Below are positions 5,814 to 9,281 of a stretch of 9,281 nucleotides of DNA, piece by piece (position 1 is the first letter of the stretch; the number at the start of each line of letters is the position of its first letter). The notes beneath the pieces were generated by a model. That model had not been told where the DNA came from, searched no databases, and saw only the letters and a list, made by a program, of their open reading frames with translations. The stretch comes from CAWULT01 sp963923455 (GTDB taxonomy: Bacteria; Acidobacteriota; Vicinamibacteria; Vicinamibacterales; UBA2999), in NCBI GenBank assembly GCA_963923455.1, contig CAWULT010000159.1:1-9281 (forward strand), read 5' to 3'. A program made the translations under genes and the position numbers.

Positions 5814-6833
5814 ATGAAGACACGTTTGTTGGCAGTCGTCGGCGCGGCCGCGTGTGCGGCGCTGCTCGGCGCCCTGGAGACCACCGCCGCCGGCCAGGCG
5901 CCGGTGACCGCAGCGAAGCCGGCAGCGGCCAGGGCCGCGACGGTGGCCACCGTCCCGCGGACGCCGTGGGGCGATCCGGATCTGCAGGGCGTCTACACGA
6001 ACAACGCCGAGAACGGCATTCCCCTCGAGCGGCCCGACACCCTCAAGGCCACGAGGCTCGAGGACGTCAGCGAGGCCGATCTCGCCAGACTGCGCGAGGA
6101 GCGAGAGCAACGGCGGGTCGAGGTGGCGCCGCTTCTCGGCGTGTTGCCCGGCTCGAACCCGGTGCACTGGTTCGAGCACTTCGGCGCGGAGAACAGCCGC
6201 GCGTGGCTCGTGGTGGATCCTGCCGACGGCAAGGTGCCCCCGATGACCCCGGAGGCGCAGAAGCGGCCGCGCCCGCGCGGGGGGAGCAGCTTCGGCAACG
6301 GCCCGTTCAACTCGACGCTGGACTTCAGTCACTACGACCGCTGCATCTCGCGCGGCGTGCCCGGCTCGATGATGCCGGGGATCTACGGCAACGCATACGA
6401 GATCGTCCAGGCGCCGGGCTACGTGACGATCATGTACGAGATGATCCACGAGGCCCGCGTGATTCCGCTCGACGGCCGCGCGCCGCTGACGCCGGCCATC
6501 CGCCACTACATGGGCGACGCGCGCGGCCACTTCGAGGGCAACACGCTGGTGGTCGTCACGACGAACTTCCGCCAGGGCACCGAGTATCGCGGGGCCAACC
6601 CGGAGAAGCTGCGGCTGATCGAGCGGTTCACGCCGATCGCGAAGGACAGGATGGAGTGGGCCGTCACCGTGGACGACCCGAGCACGTGGACGAAGCCGTG
6701 GACCTTCGCGATGCTGCTCACGCAGGGCGGCGACGCCGTGCGGCCGTTCGAGTACGCCTGCCACGAGGGCAACTACGGGATGGCCAACATGCTGCGGGCC
6801 GCGCGCCTGGAAGAGAAGCAGGCGGGGCAGTAG
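5814..6833 (+). CDS. Periplasmic protein of the WGDPDLQG family; function unknown
   Basis: The 339-aa protein has a signal peptide (KTRLLAVVG, Ala-rich core, cleavage near AAG-Q at 27-28). It then has TPWGDPDLQGVYTN (50-63), a charged helical stretch (83-102), RCISRGVPGSMMPGIYGN (176-193), YEIVQAPGYVTIMYEMIH (195-212), and YMGDARGHFEGNTLVVVTTNF (232-252; the usual form is MGDSRGxWEGDTLVVET). This family is highly multiplied in Acidobacteria and related groups and, to my knowledge, has no assigned function. The conserved Gly/Asp/Trp pattern suggests a beta-rich fold, possibly glycan- or ligand-binding, which is a guess. ATG at 5814 has GGAG 9 nt upstream. It is divergent from the cytochrome gene, and similar neighbours (redox proteins) may reflect shared control. 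Confidence 0.8.
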   Translation: MKTRLLAVVGAAACAALLGALETTAAGQAPVTAAKPAAARAATVATVPRTPWGDPDLQGVYTNNAENGIPLERPDTLKATRLEDVSEADLARLREEREQRRVEVAPLLGVLPGSNPVHWFEHFGAENSRAWLVVDPADGKVPPMTPEAQKRPRPRGGSSFGNGPFNSTLDFSHYDRCISRGVPGSMMPGIYGNAYEIVQAPGYVTIMYEMIHEARVIPLDGRAPLTPAIRHYMGDARGHFEGNTLVVVTTNFRQGTEYRGANPEKLRLIERFTPIAKDRMEWAVTVDDPSTWTKPWTFAMLLTQGGDAVRPFEYACHEGNYGMANMLRAARLEEKQAGQ

Positions 6834-6847
6834 TCGCACCGGTTCGA

Positions 6848-6881
6848 GGCTGCCACCGGGGCCGTGTTCCGGGTGGTAGCC
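6848..6881 (+). terminator. Strong hairpin between two plus-strand genes
   Basis: GGCTGCCACC (6848-6857) pairs with GGTGGTAGCC (6872-6881), ten base pairs including one G-U, around a 14-nt loop. It lies 14 nt after one stop codon and 9 nt before the next ATG. There is no T-tract, so it could be a weak terminator of the upstream gene or a structure limiting translation of the acetyltransferase, whose only Shine-Dalgarno-like GGTGG is in the right arm. Confidence 0.45.
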
Positions 6882-6890
6882 TTGAACGCC

Positions 6891-7502
6891 ATGATCCATC
6901 CCACCCCGGTCACGCTCGAAGGCGGTGGCGTCCGCCTCGAGCCCCTCAGCCTCGACCACGGCGACGCGCTGGCCGCGGCCGTCGCCGACGGCCGCCTCTG
7001 GGAACTCTGGTACACGGTGGTGCCGGCGCCGGACGAGATGCGGACGTACGTGGCGGACGCCCTGCGCGGCCAGCACGACGGCCACATGCTGCCGTGGGCG
7101 GTGCGCGACCTGCTCACCGGGGACCTCGTGGGCACCACGCGGTACCACGACATCGTGGCCGGCATCGACCGCGTGGAGATCGGCTACACGTGGTACGCGC
7201 AGCGGTACCACCGCACCCACGTCAACACGGCCTGCAAGCGCCTGCTGCTGACGCACGCGTTCGACGGCCTGGGCTGCCAGGTGGTGGGCCTGCGAACCGA
7301 TCGCTTGAACACCCGATCGCGGCGCGCCATCGAGGGCCTGGGCGCGCAACTCGACGGCGTGCTCCGCCACCATCAGGCACGTCGCGACGGGACCGCCCGC
7401 GACACGGTCATGTACAGCATCCTGCGCCGGGAGTGGCCCGACGTCCGTCGGCACCTCGAATTCAGGGCCTCCCGTCAGCCCGCTCCGTCTTCAGGCACGT
7501 GA
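6891..7502 (+). CDS. GNAT-family N-acetyltransferase, RimJ/RimL-like
   Basis: The 203-aa protein fits the Acetyltransf_3 group, which transfers acetyl from acetyl-CoA to amines or protein N-termini; the substrate here is unknown. Visible features are VRLEPLSLDHGDAL (14-27), LVGTTRYHDI (79-88), VEIGYTWYAQRYHRTHVNTAC (95-115), and LRTDRLNTRSRRAIEGLGAQ (134-153) followed by DGVLRHH. The acetyl-CoA loop lacks the standard R-x-x-G-x-G and has HRTHVNT instead, a variant I recall from a subgroup with a THVN motif, so activity is still likely. ATG at 6891 is chosen over GTG at 6864, which lies inside the hairpin. No good Shine-Dalgarno is visible. Its last 12 bases overlap the 3' end of the convergent HIT gene. 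Confidence 0.85.
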   Translation: MIHPTPVTLEGGGVRLEPLSLDHGDALAAAVADGRLWELWYTVVPAPDEMRTYVADALRGQHDGHMLPWAVRDLLTGDLVGTTRYHDIVAGIDRVEIGYTWYAQRYHRTHVNTACKRLLLTHAFDGLGCQVVGLRTDRLNTRSRRAIEGLGAQLDGVLRHHQARRDGTARDTVMYSILRREWPDVRRHLEFRASRQPAPSSGT

Positions 7503-7934
7503 GGCCGCCAGCGCGTCGCGAAGCGCCGCCAGCAGCGCCGCGCGCTCGTCGGCCGGCAGCCGCGTGTCGGGCATCGGCTCGCCGGGCGCCGCCCAGATGG
7601 GCGCGCCCCAGCGCGGGTCGTGCCGGTACCTGGGCACGATGTGCCAGTGCAGGTGGCGCACCACGTTGCCGAGCGACTCCACGTTGACGTGGTCGGGCCG
7701 CACGACGCGGACGATGGCCCGCTGCGCGGCGTAGAGGTCGGCCGCGAGCGCCGTCCACTCCGCCGGGGACAGCTGGTCGATCCGCTCGACGTGGCGTGGA
7801 TCGAACACGAGCTGGCAGTGGCCGCGGTAGGTCTGGTTCGTCCGCAGGTAGAGCGACGACACGGAGAGCGGGGCGGCCAGGTCCCACTCATCGGTGGTGG
7901 GCGGGCGGGGGGCGTCGAGCGGGCACGTGGTCAT
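7491..7934 (-). CDS. HIT-family nucleotide-binding protein
   Basis: The 147-aa protein has the histidine-triad motif HLHWHIV at 94-100, in which the central His acts as the nucleophile on nucleotide alpha-phosphates. LRTNQTYRGHCQLVF (30-44) and DHVNVESLGNVV (81-92) are the usual HIT fold strands before the motif. Members hydrolyse dinucleoside polyphosphates or AMP conjugates; the particular substrate is unknown. CPLD near the N-terminus is a remnant of the zinc-type CPxC seen in relatives. Start is uncertain: ATG 7934 puts CPLD at residue 4, whereas ATG 7964 would add MPTCADNPQA, and neither has a Shine-Dalgarno. The stop overlaps the convergent acetyltransferase gene. Confidence 0.87.
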   Translation of the reverse strand: MTTCPLDAPRPPTTDEWDLAAPLSVSSLYLRTNQTYRGHCQLVFDPRHVERIDQLSPAEWTALAADLYAAQRAIVRVVRPDHVNVESLGNVVRHLHWHIVPRYRHDPRWGAPIWAAPGEPMPDTRLPADERAALLAALRDALAASRA

Positions 7935-8167
7935 GGCTTGGGGATTGTCGGCGCAGGTGGGCATTCGTGACACGTGGGGCTCGAACTGGCGGGGTCCGCC
8001 GGCCGGGACGGGCCGCCGATTCGAATGGCACGCGCCGAAGAAATCCAATCGCACGGCGCCTCGAAGTCTGCCAATCATAGGTCTTCGCCGTGCGCACCGC
8101 TGCGTTGGTCCCCGGAGAGTCACGGTTTTTCTGCAGGAATCTCGCGCTGATCGCCGCGGGACCCCAG

Positions 8168-8182
8168 GGCATGGACATTGCT
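8168..8182 (+). promoter_or_regulatory. Sigma-54 (-24/-12) promoter candidate
   Basis: GGCATGGACATTGCT matches GGCACGNNNNTTGCW with one mismatch (T for C). The invariant GG (8168-8169) and GC (8180-8181) have the required 10-nt spacing. Transcription would start near 8193, giving a leader of about 71 nt before the ATG at 8264. Sigma-54 promoters need an enhancer-binding activator. I see no such gene in the window. Confidence 0.6.
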
Positions 8183-8244
8183 CAGCTCAGCGGCGGCGCG
8201 TCACAGAGCAAGCGGAGAGATGCGCCAATTGCATTTTCGTAATT

Positions 8245-8258
8245 CCTCTCCGCGGAGG
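8245..8258 (+). promoter_or_regulatory. Hairpin covering the Shine-Dalgarno of the SdrD-B-like gene
   Basis: CCTCTCCGCGGAGG can fold as a five-pair stem (one G-U) with a 4-nt loop. Its 3' arm is the ribosome-binding GGAGG (8254-8258), five bases before ATG 8264. It may damp translation. The Shine-Dalgarno itself fixes the start codon. Confidence 0.4.
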
Positions 8259-8263
8259 TCAGC

Positions 8264-9281
8264 ATGTCACGTATCTTCGCCCGAGCAAGCGTGCTCGTTC
8301 TCTTGTGTGCAGTCTTCCTGGGCTGGTCCGTCCCCGACGCGTCGGCGCAGGTGTGTAGCGGCGCCATCGGCGACTTCGTCTGGTTCGATACGAATGGGAA
8401 CGGTATCCAGAACCCAGGCGAGCCCGGCATCAACGGAGTCACGCTGGAGCTTCGCAACAGCTCGGGCGCGCTGGTGAGTACCGCCGTCTCGGGCGCCCGG
8501 GTCGGCAGCATTCCCGGTTCGTATCAGTTCTTTCCGCTGTGCCCGGACACCTATACGGTGACGGTCGTGGCGTCGACGGTGCCAGCCGGCTACGTCCCCA
8601 CGCTGGTCGAGGCAGGCACCAATCGGGCGGTCGACAGCAATGCCAGCCCGGCCACCGCGACCATCTTCCCCGCGCCTGCGACTGGTGGTCCCATGACGAA
8701 GGATCCGACCATCGACTTCGGATTCGTCGTCGGCTGCACGGGCTCCATCGGCAATTTCGTCTGGAACGACCTGAACCAGAACGGCCTGCAGGACCCGGGC
8801 GAGCCCGGCGTCGCCGGCGTGATCCTGCACCTGTTCAGGGACGGCGTGCTCGTCGCGGACACCGACACCGATTCCAGCGGCTTCTATCTGTTCCGCGGCC
8901 TCTGCGCCGGCAACTACGCCGTGACGATCGAGCCGCCGTCGGGCACGACGTTGACGACCCCGCTCGTCGGTACCGACCGCACGATCGACTCGAACGGCAG
9001 CGGTGACACGTTCGCCCTGGCGGCGAACGAGAACAACCTGACCATCGACTTCGGCATCTACCGCCCCTGCACCGGTTCCATCGGCGACCGGGTGTGGTTC
9101 GACGCGAACCGCAACGGCATCCAGGACGACGGTGAACTCGGCATCGCGGGCGTGACCGTGCGGCTGCTTGGTGCGGGTGGGGTGGAAGTGGCGTCGACGG
9201 TGACCGGAGCCAACGGCGACTACCTCTTCTCGGGTCTCTGCGGCACCGACTACACCGTGGTGGTTGACGGCGACACGCTGC
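8264..9281 (+). CDS. Secreted SdrD-B-like multi-module protein, partial (3' end off window)
   Basis: The visible 339 residues start with a signal peptide (RIFARAS, hydrophobic core, cleavage near ASAQ at 26-29). Three tandem modules follow, at about 31-155, 158-266 and 269 to the edge. Each opens with C-x-G-x-IG-x-x-VW-x-D, then a Ca-binding-like loop (DTNGNGIQNPGE 42-53, DLNQNGLQDPGE 169-180, DANRNGIQDDGE 280-291) and GVxL strands, as in SdrD B-type/CnaB-like domains. Modules 1 and 2 end in TIDFG. Each also has a second Cys before the Y-x-V strand (Cys93, 214, 326), matching an opening Cys (31, 158, 269), so a disulphide per module is possible. Such proteins are extracellular stalks or adhesins. 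The C-terminal anchor lies outside the window. GGAGG 5 nt upstream sets the start. A sigma-54-type promoter precedes it. Confidence 0.85.
   Translation, partial: MSRIFARASVLVLLCAVFLGWSVPDASAQVCSGAIGDFVWFDTNGNGIQNPGEPGINGVTLELRNSSGALVSTAVSGARVGSIPGSYQFFPLCPDTYTVTVVASTVPAGYVPTLVEAGTNRAVDSNASPATATIFPAPATGGPMTKDPTIDFGFVVGCTGSIGNFVWNDLNQNGLQDPGEPGVAGVILHLFRDGVLVADTDTDSSGFYLFRGLCAGNYAVTIEPPSGTTLTTPLVGTDRTIDSNGSGDTFALAANENNLTIDFGIYRPCTGSIGDRVWFDANRNGIQDDGELGIAGVTVRLLGAGGVEVASTVTGANGDYLFSGLCGTDYTVVVDGDTL

Larger units (their letters stand above)
7935..8263. other. Non-coding region upstream of the SdrD-B-like gene
   Basis: About 330 nt with no credible gene. It separates the start of the minus-strand HIT gene from the plus-strand surface-protein gene. 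Its right third holds a sigma-54-type promoter and a short leader with a Shine-Dalgarno hairpin, listed separately. The left part (about 7965-8160) shows no recognisable promoter, RNA or repeat. It would be the place for an activator-binding site if the sigma-54 call is right. Confidence 0.5.

Noticed and set aside
5391..7454. 687-codon minus-strand open frame
   Set aside because: It is antisense to the WGDPDLQG-family gene and the acetyltransferase, both of which show recognisable family motifs. The composition is typical of a GC-rich shadow frame.
8195..8226. Possible riboswitch in the leader of the SdrD-B-like gene
   Set aside because: Only a five-pair GGCGC/GCGCC stem is visible; I could not match the leader to c-di-GMP or other known riboswitch cores.
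8354..9241. Tandem modules in the SdrD-B-like gene as a DNA repeat element
   Set aside because: Similarity is at protein level with diverged codons and unequal spacing (127 and 111 codons between opening Cys), so it is a domain array, not a mobile or satellite repeat.

Overview
High-GC (roughly 70 %) bacterial chromosomal DNA with no RNA genes, transposases, integrases or CRISPR repeats that I can see. Three things suggest an Acidobacteriota-type organism, probably Vicinamibacteria-like: a periplasmic protein of the W-G-D-P-D-L-Q-G family, a cytochrome c with an extra C-terminal domain, and a small secreted NPPQLARIEAMLPAG-type protein. All three are common there. This placement is from recall of family distribution, not from a search.

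Layout. (a) 1-455, minus: 5' part of an exported carboxymuconolactone decarboxylase (CMD)-fold protein, running off the left edge. (b) 544-2349, minus: a two-gene unit (24-nt gap) coding for a secreted low-complexity protein and then a probable outer-membrane beta-barrel with a Gly/Ser/Thr-rich linker. (c) 2528-4237, minus: a compact arsenic operon, arsR-arsM-arsC, read from a TTGACA-N16-TACAAT promoter that overlaps a perfect 9-bp inverted repeat. Just upstream on the same strand (4256-4765) is a phosphinothricin-acetyltransferase-type GNAT, a candidate arsenic-linked acetyltransferase. (d) 4892-5683, minus, and 5814-6833, plus: a divergent pair made of an exported c-type cytochrome and the unknown periplasmic protein. 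(e) 6891-7502, plus, and 7491-7934, minus: a RimJ/RimL-like acetyltransferase and a HIT-family protein whose 3' ends overlap by 12 nt. (f) 8264 to the right edge, plus: a secreted multi-module SdrD-B-like protein. It is preceded by a good match to a sigma-54 (-24/-12) promoter and a small hairpin that covers its Shine-Dalgarno sequence.

How the genes work together. The best-defined system is arsenic biotransformation. ArsC (thioredoxin-type, low-molecular-weight phosphatase fold) reduces arsenate to arsenite, ArsM methylates arsenite, and ArsR, with a C-terminal Cys-Cys pair plus a third Cys, represses the operon. No arsenite pump (ArsB/Acr3) is present in the window, so the local genes favour methylation over efflux. 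The remaining genes look like ordinary envelope or periplasmic functions and stand-alone enzymes. I do not see a clearly new multi-gene system. The points most worth following are the sigma-54-preceded Cys-paired SdrD-B protein, the pump-less ars operon with its neighbouring acetyltransferase, and the uncharacterised secreted/outer-membrane pair.
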